The translations under genes and the position numbers were made by a program. A stretch of 64,000 nt of DNA from Rhizobium phaseoli (lineage in GTDB: Bacteria > Pseudomonadota > Alphaproteobacteria > Rhizobiales > Rhizobiaceae): assembly GCF_010668805.1 (NCBI RefSeq), contig NZ_WUFT01000012.1:172385-236384 (forward strand), read 5' to 3'. The notes below the pieces were generated by a model that was given only the letters and a program-made list of their open reading frames with translations, did no database searches and was not told the origin of the DNA. Numbering within the stretch: position 1 is the stretch's first letter; each line of letters opens with the position of its first letter. This document shows, one piece after another, positions 1 through 7,365 of the stretch.

Positions 1-75
1 GGAGAAATAGGGCGCGATTTCATCGTCGCCGAGCAGGCCGGAGAGGAAGGGGTGGTCGAAGGGTGATGCGGTCAT
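1..75 (-). CDS. pcaB: 3-carboxy-cis,cis-muconate cycloisomerase, N-terminal 25 codons (partial)
   Basis: The first 25 codons read on the minus strand from the ATG at 75 and run off the window edge. The peptide begins MTASPFDHPFLSGLLGDDE, which matches the N-terminus of rhizobial PcaB, the fumarase/aspartase-superfamily enzyme that lactonises 3-carboxymuconate in the protocatechuate branch of the beta-ketoadipate pathway. It is the last gene of the pcaDCHGB order seen here. A RIME-like repeat of about 130 bp separates it from pcaG. The identification rests on a short peptide plus strong context. Confidence 0.8.
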   Translation of the reverse strand, partial: MTASPFDHPFLSGLLGDDEIAPYFS

Positions 76-98
76 GGATTGCTCGTTTGTGGTCGTGG

Positions 99-227
99 CC
101 CCTCATCGGCTGCCGCCACCTTCTCCCCGAGGGGAGAAGGGATTTGGGGCGGTGTCGGCGCTTCTAGGCAGCCGCTTTCGTATGGCACTGTTCCCCTCTC
201 CCCTCGGGGAGAGGACAGGGTGAGGGG
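99..227. repeat. RIME-like intergenic element between pcaG and pcaB
   Basis: Two large palindromes (119-140, arms CCTTCTCCCC/GGGGAGAAGG; 195-214, arms CCTCTCCCC/GGGGAGAGG) lie between outer CCCCTCATC and GTGAGGGG ends. This two-palindrome layout is typical of the Rhizobium-specific intergenic mosaic element. It sits inside the pca operon and may modulate pcaB expression through RNA structure. Confidence 0.7.
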
Positions 228-270
228 GCTCCTTGCACTGAACCTCAAGGACAAGCCGCTGGCCAGCCCC

Positions 271-882
271 TCAGATATCCAGAAACACCGTCTCCTTGGC
301 ACCCTGCAGATGGATGTCGAAATGGCAGGTGGCGCCGTCGCGGGTGGCGATCAAGGTTGCGACGCGCTCGCGATGTTCGATGCGCAGAAGCAGCGGGTCG
401 GCGGCGTTGGCCTCGGTCTCCTCAGGGAAGTACATCCGCGTGTGCAGGCCGATATTGATGCCGCGGGCGACGATCCAGAAGGTGATGTGCGGGGCTTGTC
501 TGCGGCCGTCCTTGAAGGGGACGCGGCCGGGCTTGATGGTTTCGAAGCTGTAGACGCCGTCTTCGGTGCGGGTCGGGCAGCGGCCCCAGCCGGTGAAATT
601 GGGATCGGCGGCGCCGCGCATTTCCGAGGGGCTGTTGTAGAGGCCGGCGCTGTCGGCCTGCCAGATCTCGATGACGGCATCGCGCACCAGGGCGCCGGCG
701 CCGTCGAGGATGCGGCCGGTGACGGTGATGCGTTCACCAAGCGTCTTGTCGTTGACCATCGCCGTGCCGAGGTCGCTGTCGTAGACACCCGTTATGTCGC
801 AGAAATTCGGCGTCAGGCCGATATGGACATAGGGGCCGGCCGTCTGCGACGGGGTTTCCTTGAGGTAGCCGAGCTGCTGCAT
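271..882 (-). CDS. pcaG: Protocatechuate 3,4-dioxygenase alpha subunit
   Basis: PcaG is the alpha subunit of the non-haem Fe(III) intradiol dioxygenase that opens protocatechuate to 3-carboxy-cis,cis-muconate. The protein of about 203 residues starts MQQLGYLKETPSQTAGPYVH, a typical PcaG N-terminus, and carries the shared dioxygenase beta-sandwich (RILDGAGALVRDAVIEIWQA, then the GRCPT and PHITFWIVARGIN segments). It lacks the full Tyr/His iron-ligand set, as expected for the alpha chain. The ATG at 882 is preferred; a TTG at 888 would overlap the pcaH stop by 4 bases. It is translationally coupled to pcaH, with which it forms the alpha-beta protomer. Confidence 0.96.
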   Translation of the reverse strand: MQQLGYLKETPSQTAGPYVHIGLTPNFCDITGVYDSDLGTAMVNDKTLGERITVTGRILDGAGALVRDAVIEIWQADSAGLYNSPSEMRGAADPNFTGWGRCPTRTEDGVYSFETIKPGRVPFKDGRRQAPHITFWIVARGINIGLHTRMYFPEETEANAADPLLLRIEHRERVATLIATRDGATCHFDIHLQGAKETVFLDI

Positions 883-884
883 GG

Positions 885-1634
885 TCAATTGCCCTCCAGC
901 CTGTTTTCGAACATCGTCGAGCGGCGGCCGCGCAGCACGATATCGAATTTATAGGCGCGTGAATCCATCGGGATGGTATTGCCCCAGTCGAGCGGTGCGA
1001 TCAGCTGCTCGATCGCCGCCTTGTCGGGGATGGTGCCGACGATCGGACATTTCCAGATCATCGGATCGCCCTCGAAATACATCTGGGTGATCAGGCGCTG
1101 GGCAAAGCCGTGGCCGAAAACCGAGAAATGGATATGGGCCGGGCGCCAGTCGTTGATGCCGTTCGGCCAGGGATAGGCACCGGGCCGCACCGTGCGGAAA
1201 TGGTAGCGGCCTTCCTCATCGGTGACGGCGCGGCCGCAGCCGCCGAAATTCGGGTCGATCGCCGCCAGATAGCTTTCCTTCTTGTGGCGGTAGCGCCCGC
1301 CGGCATTGGCCTGCCAGAATTCGACCAGCGCGCCGGCAACCGGCTTGGCACGCTCGTCGAGCACGCGGCCATGGACGATGATGCGCTCGCCGATGGCGCT
1401 TTCGCCGGGCCGCGCATAATTCAGGATCAGGTCGTTGTCGAGCTCGCCGAGCATCGAATGGCCGAAGACCGGGCCGGTGGTTTCGGAGATCGTGCCGTCG
1501 AGCGAGAGCAGCGCCCGCTGCGGCGCGCGCAGCACGGAGGTCTTGTAGCCAGGGGTCAGCGCCGGCGCATGCCAGGCGCGGTCGCGGGCGAAGAAGGCGC
1601 CGGTCTCCGGCTTGCGGTTCGGTAGTTCGGACAT
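885..1634 (-). CDS. pcaH: Protocatechuate 3,4-dioxygenase beta subunit
   Basis: The 249-residue catalytic beta chain has the N-terminal DUF extension of PcaH (about 1-60) followed by the intradiol dioxygenase domain. By comparison with characterised PcaH, the Fe(III) ligands are Tyr115 (AGGRYRH), Tyr154 (GAYPW) and His167/His169 (RPAHIHF), all present. It converts protocatechuate and O2 to 3-carboxymuconate in the cytoplasm. It lies between pcaC (9-base gap upstream) and pcaG (immediately downstream), so it is part of the pcaDCHGB transcript, likely switched on by PcaQ. Confidence 0.97.
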   Translation of the reverse strand: MSELPNRKPETGAFFARDRAWHAPALTPGYKTSVLRAPQRALLSLDGTISETTGPVFGHSMLGELDNDLILNYARPGESAIGERIIVHGRVLDERAKPVAGALVEFWQANAGGRYRHKKESYLAAIDPNFGGCGRAVTDEEGRYHFRTVRPGAYPWPNGINDWRPAHIHFSVFGHGFAQRLITQMYFEGDPMIWKCPIVGTIPDKAAIEQLIAPLDWGNTIPMDSRAYKFDIVLRGRRSTMFENRLEGN

Positions 1635-1643
1635 TTCTCCCCC

Positions 1644-2048
1644 TCAGGCCGCCTTTTCGGCGTCCATTTGTGCAAAGGTCTGCTTGGCGATCTTGATCGC
1701 GTGATTGGCGGCGGGAACGCCGGCATAGATCGCCACATGTAAGAGCGCCTCGCAGACATCCTCACGGGTCGCCCCGGTATTGGCGGTGGCGCGCACATGC
1801 ATGGCGACCTCGTCGTCCTGCCCGAGCGCCGCCAGCAGCGCGATGGTGACGATCGAGCGCTCGCGTTTAGTCAGCCCCGGGCGCGACCAGACATGGCCCC
1901 AGGCGGCTTCGGTGATCAGCTCCTGGAAGGGGCGGTCGAACTCGGTCGCAGCGGTTGCGGCGCGATCGACATGGGCGTCGCCAAGCACGGCGCGGCGGGT
2001 CGCCATGCCCTGCCGGTGGCGCTCCGAGGAGGAGGCGGTTTCGTTCAT
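1644..2048 (-). CDS. pcaC: 4-carboxymuconolactone decarboxylase
   Basis: The 134-residue protein has the all-helical AhpD/carboxymuconolactone-decarboxylase fold. It includes an N-terminal RHRQGMATRRAVLGDAHVDR segment and the C-terminal TREDVCEALLHVAIYAGVP motif typical of PcaC. It decarboxylates 4-carboxymuconolactone to the 3-oxoadipate enol-lactone. The ATG at 2048 overlaps the pcaD stop in an ATGA arrangement, showing tight translational coupling. The reading frame stays open further upstream inside pcaD, but that extension is an antisense-type artefact and family length supports the ATG at 2048. Confidence 0.96.
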   Translation of the reverse strand: MNETASSSERHRQGMATRRAVLGDAHVDRAATAATEFDRPFQELITEAAWGHVWSRPGLTKRERSIVTIALLAALGQDDEVAMHVRATANTGATREDVCEALLHVAIYAGVPAANHAIKIAKQTFAQMDAEKAA

Positions 2049-2872
2049 CGGTTGGTTTCTCCAGGCGGAAGAGATGTCAGGAAGGCGCGGATGATCGCCG
2101 TTAGCGCTTCCGGCTGCTCGACGCAGGGGATGTGGGCGCAATCCGGGATGACCTCGTAACGGGCGCCCGGGATCAGCTTCGCTGTGGAAAGCACGAGATC
2201 GGGGGGCGTCGAGCCGTCCTGGTCGCCGACGATACAGATGGTCGGGACAGTGATCTTCTTTACCGCCTCGGTGAAATCGGCATCGCGGATCGCTTCGCAG
2301 GCGGCGATATAACCCTCGACCGGCTGGCGCGTCAGCATGTTGCAATAGCCTGAATAGGCGGTGCTTTCGGGCCGGCGGAAGGCAGGCGTGAACCAGCGCT
2401 CCATGATGGCATCGACGATGCTGCCGATGCCGTTTTTCTCGACGGCGGCGATCCGGGCGTTCCAGCTTTCAGCCGTGCCGATCTTATGGGCGGTGTCGCT
2501 GAGGATGAGGGCGCCGACGAGATCCGGCCGGCGCTGATAGAGCGACTGAGCGATGAGGCCGCCGACCGAGAGACCGCAGATGACCGCATTCTTGACGGAG
2601 AGCAGATCGAGCAGACCGGCGAGATCCGTCGCATGGTCCTCAATGGAGCAGGGGAGCTGGCCGACATCGGAAAGCCCGTGGCCGCGCTTGTCGTAAAGCA
2701 CGATGGCGTAGTCCCCGGCCAGCCGTACCACGACGTCGCGCCAGATGCGGAAATCCGTGCCGAGTGAATTGATGAAAACGATCACCGGCCGGTCGGCAGG
2801 CGCGCCGATGACCTGATAATGGATCGTCACGTCGTTTATGCGGGCGAACTGCACTTCAATCTCCTCCGTCAT
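2045..2872 (-). CDS. pcaD: 3-oxoadipate enol-lactonase
   Basis: The 275-residue alpha/beta hydrolase hydrolyses the enol-lactone to 3-oxoadipate. The nucleophile elbow GLSVGG places Ser102 at the active site. The acid lies in the GDQDGSTPP segment and the histidine in CAHIPCVEQP near the C-terminus. The NSLGTDFRIW oxyanion region is typical of PcaD. The ATG at 2872 (MTEEIEVQFARIND) follows a GGAG-type ribosome site; a TTG one codon upstream is less likely. It is the first gene of pcaDCHGB, divergent from pcaQ across a 535-base spacer packed with repeats. Confidence 0.96.
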   Translation of the reverse strand: MTEEIEVQFARINDVTIHYQVIGAPADRPVIVFINSLGTDFRIWRDVVVRLAGDYAIVLYDKRGHGLSDVGQLPCSIEDHATDLAGLLDLLSVKNAVICGLSVGGLIAQSLYQRRPDLVGALILSDTAHKIGTAESWNARIAAVEKNGIGSIVDAIMERWFTPAFRRPESTAYSGYCNMLTRQPVEGYIAACEAIRDADFTEAVKKITVPTICIVGDQDGSTPPDLVLSTAKLIPGARYEVIPDCAHIPCVEQPEALTAIIRAFLTSLPPGETNR

Positions 2873-2889
2873 CAAGCCAGTTCAGCCAG

Positions 2890-2946
2890 GGGAAGCCCCT
2901 CATCCGGCATATCCCCTTCTCCCCGCTGGCGGGGAGAGGGTTAGGG
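2890..2946. repeat. RIME-type half element (single palindrome)
   Basis: CCCCTCATCCGG is followed by a CTTCTCCCCGC...GCGGGGAGAGG palindrome and GTTAGGGGC. It shares the end sequences and palindrome of the element at 99-227 but has one palindrome only. It lies just upstream of pcaD. Confidence 0.6.
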
Positions 2947-2965
2947 GCAGCCATTTGCGCCCTCA

Positions 2966-3060
2966 GTCATCCCAGCCCTTGAACCGAGCATCCACGCAGG
3001 ACCCACCGGCAGCCGCGGTATGGATCCTCGGGTCAAGCCCGAGGATGACGGAATGCGGGG
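2966..3060. repeat. 95-bp dispersed repeat, copy 1
   Basis: The copy runs from GTCATCCC to GATGACGGAATGCGGGG and contains the palindromic core ATCCTCGGGTCAAGCCCGAG. Copy 2 lies at 3183-3277 in the same orientation. This copy has a damaged left palindrome. Together the repeats fill most of the 2873-3407 spacer between pcaD and pcaQ, which holds no gene. Confidence 0.7.
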
Positions 3061-3182
3061 TTGGCGCCCCTTGCCTTAGCCTGCTGGGTCGAGCCACCGG
3101 TTTCGACCCGTCCTTCAAATCCTCATAAACGGCTTACACAGTCGCCAACGCCGCGAATGGCTCCGTCCGTCCCCCATTCTCC

Positions 3183-3277
3183 GTCATGCTCGGGCTTGAC
3201 CCGAGCATCCACGCGGCACCCATCAGCAGCCGCGGTATGGATCCTCGGGTCAAGCCCGAGGATGACGGGATGCGGGG
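3183..3277. repeat. 95-bp dispersed repeat, copy 2
   Basis: This is a direct copy of 2966-3060, with both the left palindrome (TGCTCGGGCTTGACCCGAGCA) and the right palindrome (CCTCGGGTCAAGCCCGAGG) intact. It carries no coding potential. The two copies 122 bases apart could recombine or be read as a duplication. Confidence 0.7.
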
Positions 3278-3384
3278 TAGGCAAACTCGTCCCGGCATAC
3301 AAAGCCGATCCAACGACACACACCCCTAAAGATGAAACTGACTGGTTGATCCGGTTAAGTAAAATGATATTTATCAACTTTTCG

Positions 3385-3400
3385 ATAACCCTGGAGTTAT
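3385..3400 (+). promoter_or_regulatory. Probable PcaQ operator
   Basis: The sequence ATAACC-CTGG-AGTTAT fits the PcaQ-box described in Sinorhizobium meliloti (ATAACC, four bases, GGTTAA) in its first half and in 4 of 6 positions of the second. It is also a near-perfect palindrome (ATAAC, six bases, GTTAT). It ends 7 bases before the pcaQ start, so autoregulation is likely; whether it also drives pcaD is uncertain because repeats separate them. Confidence 0.6.
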
Positions 3401-3407
3401 GTGAACG

Positions 3408-4325
3408 ATGATCGACAGCCGCGTCAAGTTTCGTCATTTGCAGACCTTTGTCGAGGTGGCGCGGCAGAAGAGCGTCATGAAGGCGGCCGAATTGCTGCAT
3501 GTCAGCCAGCCGGCGGTGACGAAGACGATCCGCGAGCTGGAGCAGGTGCTGGGTGTCGCCGTCTTCGAGCGCGATGGCCGCGGCATCAAGATCACCCGCT
3601 ACGGCGAGGTCTTCCTGCGCCATGCCGGGGCGGCGCTGACGGCGTTGCGCCAGGGTCTCGATTCCGTCTCGCAGGAGCAGTTCGCCGATGCACCGCCGAT
3701 CCGGATCGGCACCCTGCCGACGGTGTCGTCGCGTATCATGCCGCGGGCGATGGAGCTTTTCCTCAAAGAGCGGACCTGGAGCCGGGTGAAGATCGTCACC
3801 GGCGAGAATGCCGTGCTGCTGGAGCAGCTTCGCGTCGGCGATCTCGATGTCGTCGTCGGACGGCTGGCGGGGGCGGAGAAGATGGCGGGCTTTTCCTTCG
3901 AGCATCTCTATTCAGAGCAGGTGGTGTTTGCCGTGCGCGCCGGCCATCCGCTGCTCGGCGGCGGGCAATCGCCCTTCTCAGGTTTCGGCGATTACACGGT
4001 GCTGATGCCGACGCGGGGTTCGATCATCCGGCCGGTGGTCGAAAATTTCCTCATCGCCAACGGCGTCTCCAGCCTGCCGAACCAGATCGAGACGGTCTCG
4101 GATGCCTTCGGCCGCGCTTTCCTGCGCTCAAGCGACGCGATCTGGATCATTTCCAACGGCGTGGTGGCCGATGACGTTGCCGACGGGCGGCTGGCGCTGC
4201 TGCCGGTCGATACCGGCGAGACCAGGGGTCCGGTCGGGCTGACGATGCGCGCCGATGCCGTGCCGTCGGTGCCGCAATCGATCCTGATGCAGACGATCCG
4301 CGAGGCGGCAGGAGAGGTTTCCTGA
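3408..4325 (+). CDS. pcaQ: LysR-type regulator of protocatechuate catabolism
   Basis: The 305-residue LysR-type regulator has an N-terminal winged helix-turn-helix (about 5-65, FRHLQTFVEVARQKSVMKAA) and a C-terminal periplasmic-binding-like effector domain (about 93-300). The N-terminus MIDSRVKFRHLQTF is typical of PcaQ. In rhizobia and agrobacteria PcaQ activates pcaDCHGB in response to a beta-ketoadipate pathway intermediate (carboxymuconolactone-type inducers are reported). It is divergent from pcaD as in those species. The ATG at 3408 follows GGAG within the putative PcaQ operator. Confidence 0.95.
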   Translation: MIDSRVKFRHLQTFVEVARQKSVMKAAELLHVSQPAVTKTIRELEQVLGVAVFERDGRGIKITRYGEVFLRHAGAALTALRQGLDSVSQEQFADAPPIRIGTLPTVSSRIMPRAMELFLKERTWSRVKIVTGENAVLLEQLRVGDLDVVVGRLAGAEKMAGFSFEHLYSEQVVFAVRAGHPLLGGGQSPFSGFGDYTVLMPTRGSIIRPVVENFLIANGVSSLPNQIETVSDAFGRAFLRSSDAIWIISNGVVADDVADGRLALLPVDTGETRGPVGLTMRADAVPSVPQSILMQTIREAAGEVS

Positions 4326-4343
4326 CATAATGGAGGTGGGCCG

Positions 4344-5033
4344 ATGGAGGATCAAAAGAAGAATCTCGGCAGGCGGGCGACGGAAGCGACGGTGAAATTC
4401 GTCGCCGTGCTCGCGGTGATGATCTTCGTCGCTGCAGGTTCGCTGTCCTATTGGCAGGGCTGGTTGTTCTTTCTCAATTTTTCCGCCTGGATCGTTGCGA
4501 CGACAGCCTATTTCCTGAAATATGACCGCGCCTTGCTGGAACAGCGGCTGCGTGTCGGGCCGGCTGCGGAGCGGGAGCCGGCACAGAAGCGTATTCAGCT
4601 TTTCAACGGCATCGTGCTGATTGCGCTCTTCATCGGCTCGGCGCTCGATTATCGGTTCGGCGGGTCGGCCGTTCCGGCGTCGGTTGTGATTTTCGGCAAC
4701 ATCCTGGTCACAGCCGGCTTTTACGGCTGCTTCCTGGTCCTGCGGCAGAACAACTTCGCCTCGGCGACGGTCGAGATCCGCAGGGATCAGCGGGTCATTT
4801 CGAGCGGGCTCTACAGCATCGTGCGTCATCCGATGTATGCGGCGGCGCTTGTGCTCTTCGTTGGCATACCGCTGTCGCTCGGCTCGTATTGGGGCTTGCT
4901 TGCCATCCCTCCTGCCTTAGGCGGACTCGTCGCGCGGCTGCTGGACGAGGAGAAGCATCTGGTAAGAGACCTGCCGGGTTATGCCGAATACCGCCGCAAG
5001 ATCCGCTACCGGCTACTGCCTGGATTATGGTGA
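4344..5033 (+). CDS. Isoprenylcysteine carboxyl methyltransferase (ICMT/PEMT)-family membrane methyltransferase
   Basis: The 229-residue integral membrane protein has about five hydrophobic segments (about 18-40, 45-60, 88-108, 118-140, 165-195). The C-terminal ICMT/PEMT signature is IVRHPMYAAALVLFVGIPLS followed by a conserved LLDEEKHLVRDLPGYAEY block, which binds S-adenosylmethionine in this superfamily. The physiological substrate is unknown for bacterial members; phospholipid or small-molecule methylation is possible. The ATG at 4344 follows GGAGGTGGG. It lies 18 bases after pcaQ on the same strand but has no evident link to aromatic catabolism. Confidence 0.85.
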   Translation: MEDQKKNLGRRATEATVKFVAVLAVMIFVAAGSLSYWQGWLFFLNFSAWIVATTAYFLKYDRALLEQRLRVGPAAEREPAQKRIQLFNGIVLIALFIGSALDYRFGGSAVPASVVIFGNILVTAGFYGCFLVLRQNNFASATVEIRRDQRVISSGLYSIVRHPMYAAALVLFVGIPLSLGSYWGLLAIPPALGGLVARLLDEEKHLVRDLPGYAEYRRKIRYRLLPGLW

Positions 5034-5084
5034 CGCCCGAACCGGCAGTCGGAAGAACAACCGCTTGAAATCCGGTTGATGTAT

Positions 5085-5098
5085 GTCCAGATTTGGAC
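5085..5098. promoter_or_regulatory. Inverted repeat, likely autoregulatory operator of the Xre/RES module
   Basis: GTCCA-GATT-TGGAC is a perfect 5-bp inverted repeat 27 bases upstream of the antitoxin start and next to an AT-rich ACTATATCT segment that could be a -10 region. Xre/RES antitoxins are known to repress their own promoter, so this is the natural operator candidate. Confidence 0.5.
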
Positions 5099-5125
5099 TA
5101 TATCTATTCAAGACTGGAGGCCGTT

Positions 5126-5650
5126 ATGCTGCATGCGCGACGCAAAGAGCAACGGGAAGGCCAGGGGCCACAGCGGCTGGAAACCGACCGCTTTGCCCCT
5201 GTAAATCGGAAAAGGCTTAGTGCTCCGGCGCTGCGAACCTTCCTGGCGATCGCCGATCTCTGGGGGTTGAGCGAAGAGCAGCGCCTGCTCGTGCTCGGTT
5301 ATCCCTCCCGCTCGACCTACCACAATTGGGCCAAGCAGGCCCGCGAGCACGGGGCATTCACACTTGATGTCGATACGCTGACCCGGATTTCCGCCGTACT
5401 CGGCATCCATCAGGCGCTCGGCGTGCTGTTTGCCGGGGAACGCGCCGGCGTCGCCTGGCTGCGCATGCCGCATCAGACGCCGGTTTTCGGCGGCCATCCG
5501 CCGCTCGATATCGTTACCAATGGAACTCAGGACGGGTTGATGACCGTACGCCGGTTTCTCGATGGCGCCCGCGGCGGTGTCTATATGCAGCCGAATAGGC
5601 TCGACGAGGCATTCACGCCTTACGAAGATGCGGACATCGTCTTCCGGTGA
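5126..5650 (+). CDS. Antitoxin of RES/Xre module (Xre/MbcA/ParS family)
   Basis: The 174-residue protein has an Xre-like helix-turn-helix (about 30-95, GLSEEQRLLVLGYPSRSTYH) and the C-terminal MbcA/ParS toxin-binding domain (LGVLFAGERAGVAWLRMPHQ, then TPVFGGHPPLDIV and VRRFLDGARGG). It neutralises the RES-domain enzyme encoded directly downstream. The ATG at 5126 has a good AGACTGGAGG ribosome site; an upstream in-frame TTG at 5093 lies inside the operator-like palindrome and is unlikely. Its stop overlaps the toxin start (GTGA). The antitoxin-first, overlapping layout is standard for this family. Confidence 0.92.
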   Translation: MLHARRKEQREGQGPQRLETDRFAPVNRKRLSAPALRTFLAIADLWGLSEEQRLLVLGYPSRSTYHNWAKQAREHGAFTLDVDTLTRISAVLGIHQALGVLFAGERAGVAWLRMPHQTPVFGGHPPLDIVTNGTQDGLMTVRRFLDGARGGVYMQPNRLDEAFTPYEDADIVFR

Positions 5651-6318
5651 GCGATCGTTTTGCCGAAGCGCCGCATCCGTCCTACCGGCTGATCCCATCG
5701 CAATTTCCGCCGATCGGGCTTTTCGATACGGTGACGCGGGCCGCCGATCTCGAAGCCGTGATGGAGCTCGTCGGCTGGACCAATGATCGCCTCGTCGCCG
5801 ACCGCATCCGCAGGCTTCCAGAGGCTGAATGGGTCTACGGCACGCCCAATGCCAGCATTGTCATGGCAGCATTCCTGCATGTCGCGCCCGGCGGCATGCG
5901 CTTCAACGGCCCGGATCTCGGCGCCTGGTATGCCGCCGACCATCTCAGGACAGCCGCCGCCGAGGTCGGCCATCATCTCCGGCGCGAAACGGTCGCGCGC
6001 GGTGTCGCGACGATGGCGCGCACCTATCGAAGCTACGGCGCCACCCTGGTTGGAGACTATCTCGACATTCGCGGCGAACAGAGGCTGCGGCCCGATGTCT
6101 ATGACGGCACGAATTATGCTGCGTCGCAGGTGCTGGGCGAAGACGTGCGTTCGAGCGGCGGCGCCGGTATCCTCTATGACAGCGTCCGGCTGAAAGGCGG
6201 GGTGAACATCGCCGCGCACCGGCCGCGCAACATCCGCGACGTGGTGCAGGCCGATCACTTCGAAATCACCGTCTCCGCCACCGACCGGCACATCGATGTC
6301 AGGAAGTTGGCAAGCTAG
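5647..6318 (+). CDS. RES-domain toxin (NAD+-targeting or ADP-ribosyltransferase type)
   Basis: The 223-residue RES-family protein has a YRLIPSQFPP N-terminal Arg, the core GMRFNGPDLGAWYAADHLRT with the AAEV helix, and the GGAGILYDSVR Ser motif, so all the family's Arg-Glu-Ser landmarks are present. RES toxins degrade NAD+ (MbcT) or ADP-ribosylate a target such as phosphoribosyl pyrophosphate synthetase (ParT); which applies here cannot be told. It starts with a GTG that overlaps the antitoxin stop. Its TAG stop shares bases with the TAG of the convergent gene at 6315, leaving no spacer for a terminator. Confidence 0.9.
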   Translation: MSDRFAEAPHPSYRLIPSQFPPIGLFDTVTRAADLEAVMELVGWTNDRLVADRIRRLPEAEWVYGTPNASIVMAAFLHVAPGGMRFNGPDLGAWYAADHLRTAAAEVGHHLRRETVARGVATMARTYRSYGATLVGDYLDIRGEQRLRPDVYDGTNYAASQVLGEDVRSSGGAGILYDSVRLKGGVNIAAHRPRNIRDVVQADHFEITVSATDRHIDVRKLAS

Positions 6319-6947
6319 AGGCGCTCGGCCCAGGCCTTGGCCGTCTTCGCCATCGTGGCGAGGTGATCGGCAGCGGAGAAGCCGGAGACTGTCTTGCGCG
6401 GCTTGAGGTCGTGGTCGCCGTCTTCGAGCCAGAGGATCTCGATCCTATCGGAGAGATCGTAGCCCGGCACCTCGTCGCGCGTGCCGAATTCGTCGCGCGT
6501 CCCCTGGCAGATCAGCGCGGGTGTCGCCAGCCCCTTGAGATGGGCAGTGCGCAGCTTCTCCGGCTGGCCGGGCGGGTGAAAGGGATAGCCGAGGCAGAGC
6601 AGGCCGGCGATCTTGCCCCTGCCATGGAGATCGTCGGCGATCATGCTGGCGACCCGGCCGCCCATCGACTTGCCGCCGATGATCAGCGGGCCGCTGACGC
6701 CGAGTTCGGCAATCGCCGCCTCATATTCGGGAATGAGGGTTTCGGCGCGCGGCGGCGGCTTGCGGCCTCCGGTGCGGCGGGCGGCCATATAGGCGAATTC
6801 GAACCTGATGACGCGGAAGCCGGCGGCGGCAAGCGCTTCCGCCGCTGCTGCCATCGACGCCGAATCCATCGGCCCTCCAGCGCCATGCGCCAGCAGGATG
6901 GTGAAGCGCGCATCCTGCGGCCCCTGGAGCAGAAATCTGTCGAGCAT
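6315..6947 (-). CDS. Alpha/beta hydrolase (KANL3/Tex30-like, dienelactone-hydrolase superfamily)
   Basis: This is a 210-residue single-domain alpha/beta hydrolase. LAHGAGGPMDS forms the oxyanion strand, GGKSMGGRVA is the nucleophile elbow with a Ser near residue 95, GTRDEFGTRDEV carries the acid, and DGDHDLKP carries the histidine. The pattern matches the bacterial Tex30/KANL3-like hydrolases, whose substrates are not known. The ATG at 6947 follows TGGAGG with 7-base spacing; a TTG two codons upstream is too close to it. It converges on the RES toxin gene with overlapping stop codons. Confidence 0.85.
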   Translation of the reverse strand: MLDRFLLQGPQDARFTILLAHGAGGPMDSASMAAAAEALAAAGFRVIRFEFAYMAARRTGGRKPPPRAETLIPEYEAAIAELGVSGPLIIGGKSMGGRVASMIADDLHGRGKIAGLLCLGYPFHPPGQPEKLRTAHLKGLATPALICQGTRDEFGTRDEVPGYDLSDRIEILWLEDGDHDLKPRKTVSGFSAADHLATMAKTAKAWAERL

Positions 6948-7017
6948 CGGCAATCCTCCATAGCGTCATCGGAACCATCTCGAAGGCCGTGACTTCTTGC
7001 CTGAAAGGAGACCGACA

Positions 7018-7200
7018 ATGTCGACGAATGACGAAAACGTAAAGCCCGAGCAGCGGCGCCCCAAAGATGTCAGCGCCGTTCCCGAAAAGCCGGAGCCCGC
7101 CGACGCAGAATCGCTGGCGCCACCGACGGTGCAGCCGGCTGGGGCGGGCGACAAAAGCGAACGGCCGGTGGTCAATCCCGTCACCGGAGTGGCCTTCTAG
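7018..7200 (+). CDS. Small hydrophilic, proline-rich conserved hypothetical protein (60 aa)
   Basis: The 60-residue protein starts MSTNDENVKPEQRRPKDVSA and ends with PVVNPVTGVAF. It has no hydrophobic segment, is rich in Pro, Glu and Lys, and is probably disordered. A strong GAAAGGAGA ribosome site lies 7 bases upstream of the ATG at 7018, and codon use is typical of its neighbours, so it is likely expressed. The function is not recognised. It is divergent from the hydrolase at 6315-6947 and precedes a possible small-RNA unit. Confidence 0.6.
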   Translation: MSTNDENVKPEQRRPKDVSAVPEKPEPADAESLAPPTVQPAGAGDKSERPVVNPVTGVAF

Positions 7201-7232
7201 CGGTTGACTCGATTGCCGTGCGGAACAGTCTC

Positions 7233-7261
7233 TTGAAACCCAGGCTTGGAGGGTCCATATA
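7233..7261 (+). promoter_or_regulatory. Sigma-70-like promoter
   Basis: TTGAAA (7233-7238) and CATATA (7256-7261) are separated by exactly 17 bases. No open reading frame with a ribosome site begins downstream before the terminator at 7329-7363, so this promoter most likely drives an untranslated RNA of about 100 nt. Confidence 0.5.
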
Positions 7262-7265
7262 CCCC

Positions 7266-7365
7266 TTCTGCCTGAAAATGGATGCGTGTGGTATCGACGC
7301 CGTCGAGCCGTTCGCTGTCCGACAGGATAAGGGCGCTCCCCGCGAGGGTCGAGCGCCCTTTTTGC
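7266..7365 (+). ncRNA. Candidate small RNA of about 100 nt
   Basis: The interval lies between a well-spaced promoter (7233-7261) and a strong intrinsic terminator (7329-7363). It carries no ribosome site or convincing reading frame. I do not recognise it as SRP, 6S, tmRNA or a named rhizobial sRNA. The spacer 7201-7677 otherwise holds only palindromic repeats. Confidence 0.4.
7329..7363 (+). terminator. Rho-independent terminator
   Basis: The 10-bp perfect stem AAGGGCGCTC/GAGCGCCCTT has an inner CCC/GGG extension around a GCGA tetraloop and is followed by a T-run (7359-7363). It ends either the candidate sRNA or the transcript of the 60-aa gene. Confidence 0.8.

Noticed and set aside
2890..3277. 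CRISPR array in the repeat-rich pcaD-pcaQ spacer
   Set aside because: Only two 95-bp copies plus a half RIME element; no short regular repeats, no unique spacers of equal size and no cas genes.
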